Below, in pieces: positions 43,943-55,339 of a stretch of 64,000 bases of DNA. Below the pieces are notes generated by a model. It saw only the letters and a program-made list of their open reading frames with translations. It was not told the origin of the DNA and did no database searches. The position numbers and the translations under genes are program-made. Source of the DNA: Maniola hyperantus (Eukaryota > Arthropoda > Insecta > Lepidoptera > Nymphalidae); contig NC_048555.1 in assembly GCF_902806685.2 (NCBI RefSeq), forward strand, positions 3,038,001 through 3,102,000, in the 5' to 3' direction. How positions within the stretch are numbered: position 1 is the first letter of the stretch; each line of letters starts with the position of its first letter.

Positions 43943-44690
43943 AGGTAGGTATATTAATAGAACTTCAGCCAAAAATAAAGACATAAAGTTAATATATAAA
44001 TAAGAAGGTAACTTATAAATGAGTATACCTATGCATATTTAAATAACTTTAGCCAGGTGTAATTAGCAAAGGGGGTATAATATTTTTTACGTTTTTTTTA
44101 TTTGTAATTGACTTTTTTCGATTACACTTTTTTAGTTCGTTAGCCAGCAACTCCTTGACTATCAGAATAAACAATGCCCCAATTAAAACAATCCGTTTTA
44201 TCTGTCCGTGTAAATAGAAATGAAAACATGGTATTTTTTATTTTTTTAGATCTCATCAGTTTGTGCTACGTTTCGCAATTTTCACGTTTTGAAATGTTAC
44301 GTTGCTTGTCAATGACAAAAAGGCTATGATCATGATATAACGACTTTTTAATTAACAAACAACATTATAGGTATTATGTATATATTATGTATATTATTTG
44401 AGTATAATTATAAGGTAGGTATACATAATTATAAATTGTTAAGCATACCTACCTATTTTTAATAGATTTAAGTATAGGTAAGTACTTAGGTACTTAGCTA
44501 CTTTGGCAATCGGTGGATTTTCCTTAGGATTCCTTGTACCTACTTTTAGGTACATTTTGACAAGTTTCAATGATATTTCTCATTTAAAATTATATACATA
44601 TTATTATAATTTCATAATCATATAGGTACAGCGTGAAAAAATTTGGAACTATTATTCAAACCACGGCGCCTGGTTGACAAAATGACACAC
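43943..44690. other. intergenic, nothing recognised
   Basis: AT-rich with several TACCTACC runs. No feature. Confidence 0.45.
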
Positions 44691-44988
44691 AAACACACAG
44701 CTGGGCATAGCTCTCTTGTGGGGATTTCCACACGCCACGGTCTTGCGCCGCCTGATTCCAGCGGCTCCCTGCGACTCGCTTGATGTTGCCCGGCCACTTA
44801 GTGGGGAGTCATCAACGCTGCGCCTTCGAGTGCGAAGTCGCTAGTCTAGCACCTTGGGACCCCAACGTCTATCGGTTTTTCGAACTATGTGCCCTGCCCA
44901 TTACCACTTCAGATTCTCCACCCACTGAGCTATGTTGGTTACTCTGTTTTTCCTACGGATCTCCTCATTTCTGATTTGATCTCATAAA
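44690..44988 (-). pseudogene. RTE-type LINE 3' end, minus strand
   Basis: The plus strand shows the complement of the usual tail (TTCCACACGCCACGGTCTTG, GGCCACTTAGTGGGGAG) and, farther right, ATCTCCTCATTTCTGATTTG, the complement of IRNEEI. The order fits a minus-strand element lacking its terminal GATGAT tail. Confidence 0.65.
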
Positions 44989-44991
44989 GTA

Positions 44992-45172
44992 CAGTACGCG
45001 GCAGAAAGTAATGTACCTACCTACATCGGCCTTTAGAATGACATTTCGGTTTTGTAGAGCGTTGTCTCTGTCATACCTATGAGACGTTTTGTCGGTCTCA
45101 ACGACAGAGACAATGCTTTAAAAATCTTGTTCTAAAGGTCGATGTACATTACTTTCTGCCGCATAGGTACTG
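44992..45172. mobile_element. palindromic mariner-like MITE, best copy
   Basis: Ends CAGTACGCGGCAGAAAGTAA and TTACTTTCTGCCGCATAGG then TACTG, flanked by TA on both sides (44990-44991, 45173-45174). Internal palindrome around GTTGTCTCTGTC and GACAGAGACAATG. CAGT termini and TA duplication fit Tc1/mariner mobilisation. Confidence 0.7.
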
Positions 45173-45179
45173 TACCGAA

Positions 45180-46630
45180 CTCCAAGCATAGCCCTCTCTA
45201 TCTCTCGCTGTATGAAAGAAGGAGAACTCTGTTTACCACAGCAAAAAAGGTTCTCGATTAAATAATTGCTATTTTTTATTACCAGAGCCTACGTCATGTA
45301 GGTCAAAGTCAACCTTGGCGTCAATATAATAATTATTATTAGCAAATACCTTGGCAAATACACATTAAAATAGCCTGTTGAGAGGTACAGTCGGTGACAG
45401 TGACACTTGACGCGTCAGATAAGAGCTTAACAGCCGACATTTTCTACACTATTTGCTGAGTCAACATTTAAGTACATTTATGCTTAGCATAAGTTAAGCT
45501 AATGTGTTTTATGAAGCATGTTGCGAGGGCTGATAAATTGCCTAAATTAAAAAACTGGTCAGTGGTCACGTAGTTACCAGATTTCAGAACACGCATAGAT
45601 TACATAAATAATTATGGTCCCGTATAACCACGATAGTTGTTAAAAACTTTGACTGTCATTATTTCTTATACGGTAGTTTTTTCAAAAAATCTCTAAAAAC
45701 CTAATACCTAATGAATATAGATAGATGATCCAGGCTGTAAGGTGGGTAGGTAGGTATAGGTAGGTACTCACGTGGTTAGTCATCGTTAGTCCGACTGCTA
45801 CGGTAAAGGCAGGATAGATGCCCCACTTTTTGAAAAAGCGTTCTAATTTCAAAAATAAAAATATAATTTGAATAATTCCTGTTAGTATAGCTAGTTTAAT
45901 CTTTCATGTAACGTTACCACTAGTTTTTGTTGGCCTAACAATTACTGGTTTTGCAGAAATTGAATTTTCGCAGACCCATTTTTTTGGAGATAAATGCTTT
46001 TTGATGGGGTTAGATGCCCCGCCATGAAAATGCCAAGGAGGATAGATGGCCTATGGTGAAAAATAAGTAAAATATGTAATTATTAAAATTTTGAAAATAC
46101 TAATAGGCTACTTGACTCTTTTTTTAAGTTGGTCTTAAATGGTTAATATTTGTCCTATTATATCAAAAAAATTAAATTTTTTTGCGCCCTAATAACCGTA
46201 AAACTTTAATTTAAAAATATATTTTTCTTAGACAGGTGAAAACACTGGTCGGCCATGTTTGGCCGATAGATTATCTGTGCTCTGACGTCATGCATTTGTA
46301 AACAACAGCATAACCTCCCAAATTTTAATAAACATGACGTCTATACTAGTTTACATGAAAAATATAGTAATTATCGTTATTGTATCATCCGAGAAAGTAA
46401 AAAACGCATCGATAAAGACCACAGGAAAGTTGTGGATTAGAGTGCCCAGTGAAATAAATATACGTAACACGCAAAGACTTGCTTAAAGGGATCCTATATG
46501 ACTAACGACTTCAACCCAAATTTATTTTTGCAAAGATCACTTTGTTGTAAGTCTTACTTAATAACTTATTCAATTTCTAAAGAGAAAACGATATTTTTTT
46601 ACGTTTACTATGAGTTTTTAGAAATATATA
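45180..46630. other. intergenic, possible unknown repeat
   Basis: Contains a thrice-repeated motif near GGATAGATGCCCC (45811, 46006, 46037) and the left arm of an inverted pair with CRE-like TGACGTCA (46283). No coding region is supported. Confidence 0.4.
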
Positions 46631-46633
46631 AAA

Positions 46634-46852
46634 ACTAGCTTATGCACGTGACTTCGCCCGCGTGGACTTCATAAATTTCAAACCTCCATTTAACCCACTC
46701 AGGGGTGGAATTTCAAAAAATCCTTTCCTAGTGGATACCTTCTCTTTACCTACAAAGAACACACCCACCAAATTTCATGTATCTAGGACCAGCTGTTTAG
46801 GCTGTGCGTTGATATATAAGTTAGTCAGGACTCTAAATTTTATATATATGGA
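46634..46852 (+). repeat. family C variant
   Basis: CTAGCTTATGCACGTGACTT, CAGGGGTGGAATTTCAAAAA, CCACCAAATTTCATGTATCT and GGCTGTGCGTTGATATATAA; a subfamily shared with 10486-11040. Confidence 0.65.
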
Positions 46853-47094
46853 TACTACGTTAGTCCCCGCGTGACATAGGGATGACATTTCTTTGTTTAC
46901 ATATTTAATGACGTCACATCATGGCTGACAGCGTTTTCTGCGTTTCAAATAAAAATAACAACTGTATTTTTTTAAATTGGATTTATATATCCATCCTGCG
47001 TTTTTAATAATTGTTATTGATATATTTCGTTGTCTTAAGCAAAATACTATAATAAATAATCATTTATTGGACGAAATTAGATATGAGTCAAGTA

Positions 47095-47328
47095 GCCTAT
47101 TATTATTAAGCAGTTCAGACCACAATTTAATTTTTTTTAACCCTAAATTAGCGGTTTTCAGATTTTTCCCCTCATGTCTGCTATAAGACCTACCTTTCTG
47201 CCAAATTTCATCATTCAAGGTCAACGAGAAGTAGGTACCCTATTGTTACTGAGTACAGACATACAGACAACAAATTGATCCTATAAGTGTTCCGATTTTT
47301 CCTTTTGAGGTACGGAACCCTAAAAAGG
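47095..47328 (-). repeat. family B, truncated
   Basis: Right two thirds in reverse orientation, ending GGTACGGAACCCTAAAAA; the (CAGA)n tract is reduced to ACAGACATACAGACA. Confidence 0.6.
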
Positions 47329-47451
47329 GTATAATACCCTATTATTTTACAAATTAATTGTTAATTAAGTTAATCTATGTTATAAGGTACGATAGGTTTG
47401 TCATAATATACATATCTATTGTATAAAAGTCCTGTAAAAAAAAGATAATCC

Positions 47452-47671
47452 ATACTAATATTATAAATGCGAAAGTGTGTCTGTCTGTCTGTCTGTCTGC
47501 TAGCTTTTCACGGCCCAACCGTTCAACCGATTTTGATGAAATTTGGTACTGAGTTAGCTTATATCCCGGGGAAGGACATAGGCTACCTTTCATCCCGGAA
47601 ATTGATGAGTTCCCACGGGATTTTTATAAACCTAAATCCACGCGTACGAAGTCACGGGTATCAGCTAGTAA
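47452..47671 (-). repeat. family A-related copy
   Basis: CATACTAATATTATAAATGC, (GTCT)n, GATGAAATTTGGTACTGAG, GGCTACCTTTCATCCCGGAA, GTACGAAGTCACGGGTATCA and CTAGT. Confidence 0.65.
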
Positions 47672-47944
47672 ACCATAAGTAAAGCAACCCTATCCCTATT
47701 AGACGCAACATTGTATGATACAATAACAAAATTAGCAAGACTTAAATAAACTTGTTACCAGTGCAAATCTTACGACAAACATTTGTTCTGTCTGTTATTT
47801 AGTATTAATATTACTGTAACATTGTTTTAAGGTGATCTACAGGATGCTCTACATTTCTCTGAAAAATATTTTTTTTGCATAGAAAATAAGAAACCTTTTA
47901 ATAATTTAAAATTTGAGTAGGACAAAATAAACTATAATATTCCG

Positions 47945-48079
47945 TTGTACACAATTTCTAAACTAAACTAAAATGACACGTCTACATCTATTGCTATCCC
48001 TTTCATAATGTTGCTTGCGGAGAAGGATAGCACTAGTTTTAGACCTGTTAATTTAGTTTAGTTTAGAGATTGTGTACAA
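47945..48079. mobile_element. 135-bp palindromic MITE
   Basis: TTGTACACAATTTCTAAACT at the left and AGTTTAGAGATTGTGTACAA at the right are inverted repeats extending over 30 bp with few mismatches. A worn relative is at 21450-21570. The flanking target duplication is not obvious. Confidence 0.65.
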
Positions 48080-48162
48080 GAGAATCAGCCCCAATTGTTC
48101 TATTTAATTTCTGATCATAAAATATACTTACATTAATTTTAAAGTACTTTATATATTATATT

Positions 48163-48395
48163 ACTAGCTTATGCCCGCGACTTCGTCCGCGTGGAATACA
48201 CAAATTTCGAACCCCTAATTTACCACCTTAGGGGTTGAATTTTCAAAAATCCTTTCTTAGCGGATTTCTTCGTCATAATAAATATCTGCATGCCAAATTT
48301 CAGCCCGATCTGTCCAGTAGTTTCAGCTGTGCGTTGATAGATCAGTCAGTCAGTCAATCAGTCAGTCAGCTTTTCCTTTTTAACCGACTTCAAAA
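48163..48395 (+). repeat. family C copy, full length
   Basis: ACTAGCTTATGCCCGCGACT to (CAGT)n and CTTTTCCTTTTTAACCGAC. Confidence 0.7.
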
Positions 48396-48450
48396 AAAGG
48401 AGGAGGTTCTCAATTCGTCGGAATCTTTTTTATATATTTGACTAGCTGAT

Positions 48451-48612
48451 GCCAGCACAAACTACTGGATGGACTGGGATGAAATTTGACACGCAGATAG
48501 CTATTATAACGTAGACATCCGCTAAGAAAGGATTTTTGAAAATTCAAGCGGGTAAAATACGGGTTAGAAATTTGTGTAGTCCACGCGGACGAAGTCGCGG
48601 GCATAAGCTAGT
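48451..48612 (-). repeat. family C, truncated copy
   Basis: AAACTACTGGATGGACTGGG to GACGAAGTCGCGGGCATAAG then CTAGT. It lies tail to tail with 48163-48395. Confidence 0.65.
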
Positions 48613-48674
48613 ACTTAATATAAACTGTAATCACTATTCAATTTAACTTTTAATTATTAAATATACTTACCTAC

Positions 48675-48850
48675 ATTAGTGGAAGGAAAAAAGAGGAGAG
48701 GACCAAAGAAAAGGTGGATGGATTGTGTGAAAGAGGATATGCGTGAAAATGGGGTGGATAATACGTTGACGAAAAACACAAGTGAGTGGAAGAAGAATAC
48801 ATGTTGTGCCGACCCCACTTAGCGTGGGATAAGGTATGGAAGAAGAAGAC
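48675..48850 (+). pseudogene. LINE ORF C-terminal fragment (second RTE-like type)
   Basis: Plus strand reads KKRRGPKKRWMDCVKEDMRE, later TSEWKKNTCCADPT-stop, followed by AGCGTGGGATAAGG and GAAGAAGAAG. The RW-x-D-x-(V/I)-K-x-D-M pattern and terminal CADP-stop are typical of RTE-like 3' ends in insects. Only the last ~45 codons are present. Confidence 0.6.
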
Positions 48851-50249
48851 TTACCTACCTACATTGTTTGAATTTCTCTACACTTCATATTTATTTCAAT
48901 GTTTACCAAAGTAGTTATATTTTAGTAGGTATTTACCTAGTATATATTTAAAAATAAAAATAATTGAGCTGAGGTGCAAAGGTGGCAACCCGAGCGTATG
49001 AAGCTAGAAACACTTTTTAGCTTCCTATCTTTTAATACAATTAGATAACTTTATAATCTATTTCTGAAAAATGTGTAGATTCAGAGCAAAATTGATGATA
49101 GAGGTGTGAATATTTAATTTATGTTGCTTCTTTATCTCACCGTCTCGCGTCGTTTATAGAGTTTGGAAATGGAGTGAATAAGCAAAAGCTTTTTCGAAAT
49201 AATTGAAATAACGGCATGTCTTCTATAGTTATATATTTTGTATCTTATTGGAAATAATTACACAAAAATATATGCTACAATTAAAACTACGTAATAAATA
49301 CAGCTTGTTTTTGGCAAAGTAGTCCTTACTGAACAATATCTACTTATTTCCTAGCTAATTGTAACAAAAATTTACATATAATATTTACAGTTTCTATATT
49401 TTGTAACTACTCTGTACAAATAATGACTAGATTTTTATTTTTTATACACAGGCATCGTACTTTTTCGTATAAATATTGATGTTTACCTGACAAAAAAACA
49501 ATTTTCAATCAAAATAACAACAATTATTTTAAAATACAATTTGATTTATCTTTACATAGGAAGGTAAATCATTTTAATATCAAAGTCATATATTTAAAAA
49601 AAAATTTATTAAAAGTTTTATTTAGGTAGATAGGTACAAGAATTTTGTCTAGATGTAAAAAATTGTCTGTTTATATTTCCAAATATAAAAACGTTTTATA
49701 GTAGATACCTAATAAATGTAAGTTAACCAAATAATTACCAAGCTGCTATCAGATGAAGAAAACAAATTATTTAGTACGCTATTTTTATCTTAATTATATT
49801 TATTTCACGGACGAATTTAATTTATTTTTACATTTTTATTTTATCTTTCCAAACATGCTGTATATCTCTTCAAATACGACTCACTTCGCCTTTACCACAT
49901 GAGTAGGTAGATATCCTTACTCTCTGACTTTATATTCTTAAGTAAATAATACCTACTACGGCAAAAATACGCAGTGTAGGTAACTATTATGACTGATTTG
50001 TTCATCAAAAAATAATTATTATTAAAGAAAAAACAATAAAACTAAAAATAATTATTTTACACCCGTAGCGAAAATTTACATTTTTACAAACTCCCATTGC
50101 AAATAAAATACACCATTGAATCAGCCGTGTAATGATATCGTTAACTCCCTCACACCGAAAACCATCGCGCTTCTGCAAACCACCAAAACAATGTCCGTCG
50201 GGACGTTCTAAAATGAATTAAAATTAGAAACGCACCCGTTTAAGAACGT
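48851..50249. other. AT-rich DNA downstream of the forkhead gene
   Basis: Repeat-poor, very AT-rich stretch that should include the 3' UTR of the FoxD gene. No other gene is seen. Confidence 0.5.
49799..49840 (-). terminator. candidate poly(A) signals of the FoxD gene
   Basis: Three AATAAA hexamers on the minus strand (complement at 49799-49804, 49821-49826, 49835-49840), about 410-450 nt past the stop codon. In DNA this AT-rich the match could be chance. Confidence 0.35.
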
Positions 50250-51140
50250 TCATCTCGCCCAGTCGTCCGGCGGCATGCCCTGATGCAGCGGCGAAAACGC
50301 ACTACGCCTCGGCTCAGAAACTTGGCTTTCCTGCGAGCCGATTATAGATTCTATCGAGAAACCGTTCCGCGACCTCTTGCTTCGCGTATCCGTGGTTTCG
50401 TTTAGACGCGGTGGCAACGGGACCGGCCGTAAAGTTGCTGGCGGCGGTCGCGGCAGCGACAGTAGAGGCGACGGCGGCAAATAACACGGCAAAGGCAACA
50501 ACGGGGCATAGGCTTCCCTCGCGAGCATCGCCACCATCGCATGAGCATGCTGCAAAGACGGTGCCGGCCGTTTATACCTCTTCCGACGGCGGAGAAAACT
50601 TCCATTATCGAACATATCCTCAGCCAACGGATCCAACGTCCAATAGTTTCCTTTCCCCGGATTCCCGGGCTCCCGCGGAATTTTTATAAAACAATCGTTA
50701 AGGCTCAAGTTATGCCGGATAGAGTTTTGCCACGCGGGAAACTTTTCGCGGTAATACGGGAATCTCGTCATGATGAACTCACAGATACCGCTAAGAGTCA
50801 GCTTTTTATGTGGCGATTGCAGGATGGCCATGGTTATTAAAGCGATGTATGAGTAGGGCGGTTTTATTAGTTGGGATGATGACTTTGTTTTTGGCTTCTT
50901 CGGGGAACTCGGTTTCGTATCGCTAGGGCTGGACGCGTCGTATCGCTCTGAATCGCTGGAAGGCGGGGGTAAGTCCGGCGTGTCTTCGTCCACGGAGACG
51001 TAGGTGTCGTCCTGCGGATAGTCGTCGCGGTCGTCGCGCAGGTAGTGCGGCAGGTAGAGGCGAGGCGGCGGCCGCAGGTCCAGCGGCAGCTCGCCCTCGA
51101 TGATCATGTCGCGGTACTGACTCAAGTCACAGTCTTCCAT
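50250..51140 (-). CDS. FoxD: forkhead box transcription factor, FoxD class
   Basis: An intronless 296-aa nuclear DNA-binding protein. The start is set at the ATG at 51140 (MEDCDLSQYR), which has a strong context (GCCATGG); the frame runs on upstream only to a GTG. Residues 35-68 are acidic. The forkhead domain spans about 93-190: KPPYSYIALITMAI, recognition helix NSIRHNLSLND (139-149), wing EPGNPGKGNYW, and the FoxD hallmark DMFDNGSFLRRRKRYKR. A proline/leucine-rich region follows, then FSIESIIG (261-268), an eh1-type motif that in FoxD proteins binds Groucho/TLE co-repressors, implying repressor activity. Compared from memory of the family, the domain is closest to insect FoxD (fly fd59A). 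FoxD genes act in neural and mesodermal patterning; the role in this species is inferred. No frameshift or stop. Confidence 0.93.
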   Translation of the reverse strand: MEDCDLSQYRDMIIEGELPLDLRPPPRLYLPHYLRDDRDDYPQDDTYVSVDEDTPDLPPPSSDSERYDASSPSDTKPSSPKKPKTKSSSQLIKPPYSYIALITMAILQSPHKKLTLSGICEFIMTRFPYYREKFPAWQNSIRHNLSLNDCFIKIPREPGNPGKGNYWTLDPLAEDMFDNGSFLRRRKRYKRPAPSLQHAHAMVAMLAREAYAPLLPLPCYLPPSPLLSLPRPPPATLRPVPLPPRLNETTDTRSKRSRNGFSIESIIGSQESQVSEPRRSAFSPLHQGMPPDDWAR

Positions 51141-51500
51141 GGCACCGTCACATGTCAGAGGTGCGTTGAGGCGCGAGGCACGGCACGGACTGCAGCGGGC
51201 CCCGGCTCGCCGGAGGCCGGCCCGCCTGGCTCCGCCCTGAAGGGGGTCACCCACTCCGCAGTTTACGTTTCAGTAAACACAACAATTGTCGTTATTATTA
51301 CTGCGGGTCGGAGCTTTGTGCATGAATTTCAGGCCGTTGACTAATAATTATTAGGCTCCCTATCGATTTAACTTTGTTGCGGTATTTATTTTGGTCGGCG
51401 GGACTTTTTCGTTCGGTGGACGCTTGTTTTGTCCGCAGTTATTTTTTTTCAAATCAGTCGTAGAAACCTACATTTTATAAGTTACTTAGGTAGTAGGTAC
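51141..51500 (-). promoter_or_regulatory. FoxD leader and proximal promoter region
   Basis: Sequence directly upstream of the FoxD ATG. It contains inverted forkhead-type sites GTTTAC (51261-51266) and GTAAACA (51273-51279), ACAATTG nearby, and the palindrome CTAATAATTATTAG (about 51341-51354), which is a homeodomain-type TAAT pair. The transcription start is not identifiable. Confidence 0.4.
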
Positions 51501-54500
51501 CTATATAAAGTGTTTTTAATTATTTAAATCACTCATTTAGAAATTGGTTGTAGATATAAAATAAATAGATATGTTATGTAATTCATTTTGTTTAATGTTT
51601 ATTTCTTTATAACTAGGTACCCTCTTTAAGATTTTAATAAAATAGCTTTTAATTTTTAAAATGGTCATATACCTACTTATCTAACATGCTTCTACTTTAA
51701 CTTATAGATATAGATATTTCCGTAAATGTACAAGCACTTAAAATAAGTTCCCCACAAAAAGTAGGGTAGGTAGCAAAATTGTTATCATACTTGAGTGCAA
51801 AACATTTTGCCTCAAACCGAAACGAGAGTTTAGCTAAACTTTTACCGCGAAAAGATGCGAAAATAAATATGAAAAAGCTCCAAAGAGATCCCAACAAAAC
51901 GAGGAAAAGTAACTGTTTACCGAGATACGTATAGAAAGATCCTTTAATCCTTAAAGGACTCTATTGAAAAAAATCTCATAAAGCGAATTCTAACACACAA
52001 TTCAGGTATCACCGAATAAAATGCGCGTAAAGAATATCCCTTAACGAAACGCCCCGACAATACGCGTCTCTGGAAAACCCTCGTGTGTGTTTCCTACCAA
52101 AACATTTACCCCTCGGGCGTCGAGGGAAAAGCTATGCGAACGACAGGGACGGACTACGCGAGCGACAGAGAGGGACGAGGTCCGTGACCAATCGTCGAGT
52201 GTGCCTCTTTGGGAGGAGCTTCCTAAAGCTAACATGTCAGGGCGGAGCAATAGATCCTATTATTGTCTGGCAAGGCAAATAATATTTTGCACAATGTACA
52301 CATTGGGGAAAAAGGGGGGTAGGGTGGTTGCTAATTTATTCTCAACTTCGGTTACGGGTTGTTTTTCAGCTTTGCGAGGCTGTTATTTAAATTGGACGCT
52401 GCCAGTTATTTGTATGTAGCCAACTGTAGGCATTGTCGGCTGTAATGAAGGAATTTTCCCGTTTTCCTGAAATTCTGCGATCGTTTACGCACGGTTACCG
52501 GTTTAAAGTTTGTTTGATTTTGTATGTTGTCTGTTTAAATTATACTTGCGTGTCATATTGTGATGCGTGTTTGTATGCAGTTGAAACCGCATTATAGGTA
52601 ATCTTCATACCTAGTAGCCTAGTAGGTATGGGTACGTTAGTACTATTAGGTACATATTCTGTGGTATGGGTAACTGTGCCTACAAAGTACAAAGCTCGTA
52701 GTTTAGAATTAATGACTGATTATGAATAGATAGGTATCTACCTAGGGTTTGATTACCCCACAAAATATTTGTTCCAAATTTTTTTTTCTCTAGGTAGGTA
52801 CTTAAGTAGGTAGGTAGGTACCTACTACTGATTATAAATTACCTACTGAGTAAAGCCGGGTGTGAGACATGTATAATGGAAATTAGGTACTTACGATGTT
52901 TTAAACAAATTTCTGTTTATTTGTTCGTGCGTTTTGAGAATTAAGATAAAACTTTTGCAGTCAGAATAAAGTAGGTACTTACTATACCTACCTACCCACA
53001 GAGTGGAAAAAAGGGGAGGGGATCTACTTATACCTTAAATTCTTAAGTTAGATCATTTTACTAAAGTAAAAATTCCCTTATTTTTAAAAAGAAACAAAAC
53101 TGCATTCAAAGGTTTTCTGAAATTCGCTTGTCTAATGTCTCACCCGGAAATCGAGCCAGCGAAAAATCCGAAAAATAAACCTACCTACCTAATATATAGT
53201 TTCATAGTTTTTATATTAGTTCTGCTTAGTAGAGGTAGGTACGATACTTCAACTTCAAGATTCTAAGGGGAATTCTACTTGGGGGAATCCACACCACCCT
53301 TGACGACGTCCCTGTTTAAATAATTATATTACCTTTCTTTTGACAGTTAAATGAAAATAAAATTTAAACTTTGCTTTGTGTTACACATAAGCTATGATTT
53401 TTGAGATTGCTTTTACATTTTGTACTAGGTACTCTATTTATCATCACCTACCACCTAGGTAGGTACCTACTTAGTTCCATTTTCAAAACAAGAGCACGCA
53501 GAGCATAGCAGGCCTAAGGTTTGGGGCAATGAGGGGCCTCGAAATACCGAAACCGTGGTCTATAAGTGGGACAGGGGGTAGCCAACCCGGGCCTCACCTC
53601 TAGCTGGGGCCTCTAGATCTTGAGCAGTCCTATAGTAAAATTCTATTCAGTAGATAAATATGAGCCAGTTGTAGACGATCCTAAAAATTAAAAAAAAAAA
53701 TATAAGCTGGAAGAAATCTCTGTTTAGAGATAAGCATTTCCAATGTAACTTAATTTATTATTACTTTGTAACTACAATTTTGGTACATGAATAATAAAAA
53801 TAAAATAAAAAATATAATTACCTACCGAATAAAAAAAAATTAGGTAGGTAGATAGGTACATACTTATCCCATCCCTGGTTACGCTCCTGTTTTGACATTT
53901 TCCTAATAATTATGTGTATACCTATCTATCAAACATTCATCGCATTATTAAATGAAAATCTCCATCGGTCTCTCCATCGTGCTCTTTGTGGTACCTAAAC
54001 TTTGATTTCTATGACTCTTTGATTTTCAGGGATGAAAATTTTAAGGATGCAACTTGCAAGCTATGTCTGTAACAAAAAGATGATGTCCACAATTTTGTCC
54101 ACGTGGATTTAGATTTTTTTTAATCTCTTGGGAACTACTCGTACCTATTTGACCGTGGGAATTATTTTGACCTGACGCTTGGTCCAGCAATGTGCGGGGC
54201 TGCAATTACATTTATGGCATATAATATTGTACTTAGGTACCTATTATATCAAATCTTTTGAAGAGCAACCGCACCGAAGTTCTTGCTGGTTTTTCTCGGT
54301 AGGAAAGCCGAAAGGCATTCCGAACCAGTGGTAGATGCATTTGACGATTCAAGTACCAAAAGTACCAACATACCTACTTGTAAAAGTTTAATTGAATAAA
54401 AAAGATTTTTATTTGTAAGTATGTACCTACCTATTTTATTATGATTTTGATTTTCCGGAACCAATAGCCTATGTCCATCCCCGGGATGTACCTAAGCTAT

Positions 54501-55025
54501 CTCTGTACCAAAATTCGTCCAAATCGATTTTAACAGATGGACCGTAAAAATCTAGCAGGGCAAGAAATCAAGCAGCTAGGCATACCTAGGCAGGTACAGG
54601 CAGACAGACACACTTTCGCATTCATAATATTAAGTATGCATAACTGCTAATAAGTAGTCTAATATAAAGATTATAAAGTACCTATGTAAGTATGTCCTAA
54701 TTAGGAACCTATACTTATAACTTCAAGCACTTAGGTACCTTAAGGGGAAACCACCCTATCCCTGGATACATCCCTGTTAAATATTTCTTTTCTCCTGACA
54801 GTCGAATGAAAATAAAATTGAAACCTCTTCAGTGCAAAGGGTTCTGGTATCTTGCGTGAGAACTGAGAACGTGTTCTCTACAAAAGAATAAGGGGGGTGA
54901 ATTTGATACATTCAATTTCGTATCGATCATCTTACACTACAGTCTACTTATTTTTTATTAACTGAGTTAAACTGTAAACAAGTCGCTTCTCGCAGAAACG
55001 CACAAGAGATGTAGGTAAGTACCTA
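51501..55025. other. repeat-poor DNA upstream of FoxD
   Basis: Largely unique sequence with no recognised gene. 52040-52520 is richer in GC and shows none of the repeat signatures seen elsewhere, so it is a plausible control region. Weak family A-like scraps at 54000-54160 and 54440-54635 (ending ACACTTTCGCATTCATAATA). Confidence 0.45.
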
Positions 55026-55028
55026 CCT

Positions 55029-55338
55029 CAGTACGCGGCAGAAAATGTAGGTACCTACATTGGCCTTTAGAGTGACTTTTCGGCTTTGTAGAGCGTTGTC
55101 TCTGTCACTCATACCTATATGACGTTTTGTCGGTCTCAACGACAGAGACAGTGCTCTACAAATCTGCTGTCACCTTCTAAAGGTCGATGTACATTACTTT
55201 CTTAGCGTTTAAACTACCGTGACTCGTGAGTGATTTCCATTATAAATAATATCTGTCCCGGCTGTCATCTGTGTATCTGTCACGTAAGTACAGCCTGGAC
55301 AGATATTATTTACATTACTTTCTGCCACGTAAGTACTG
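55029..55338. mobile_element. palindromic mariner-like MITE with inserted segment
   Basis: CAGTACGCGGCAGAAAATGT at the left and TTTCTGCCACGTAAGTACTG at the right, TA following. The usual 180-bp core is followed by about 110 bp of extra sequence with its own inverted pair around ATAATATCTGTCC and GGACAGATATTAT (about 55245 and 55297). Confidence 0.6.
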
Positions 55339-55339
55339 T

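Noticed and set aside
50402..50840. Overlapping ORFs on both strands across the FoxD gene
   Set aside because: Shadows of the GC-rich FoxD coding sequence in other frames; none has a motif.
51141..51254. 38-codon N-terminal extension of the FoxD ORF
   Set aside because: Begins with GTG and is an arginine/glycine-rich product of a GC-rich leader. The ATG at 51140 has a strong context.
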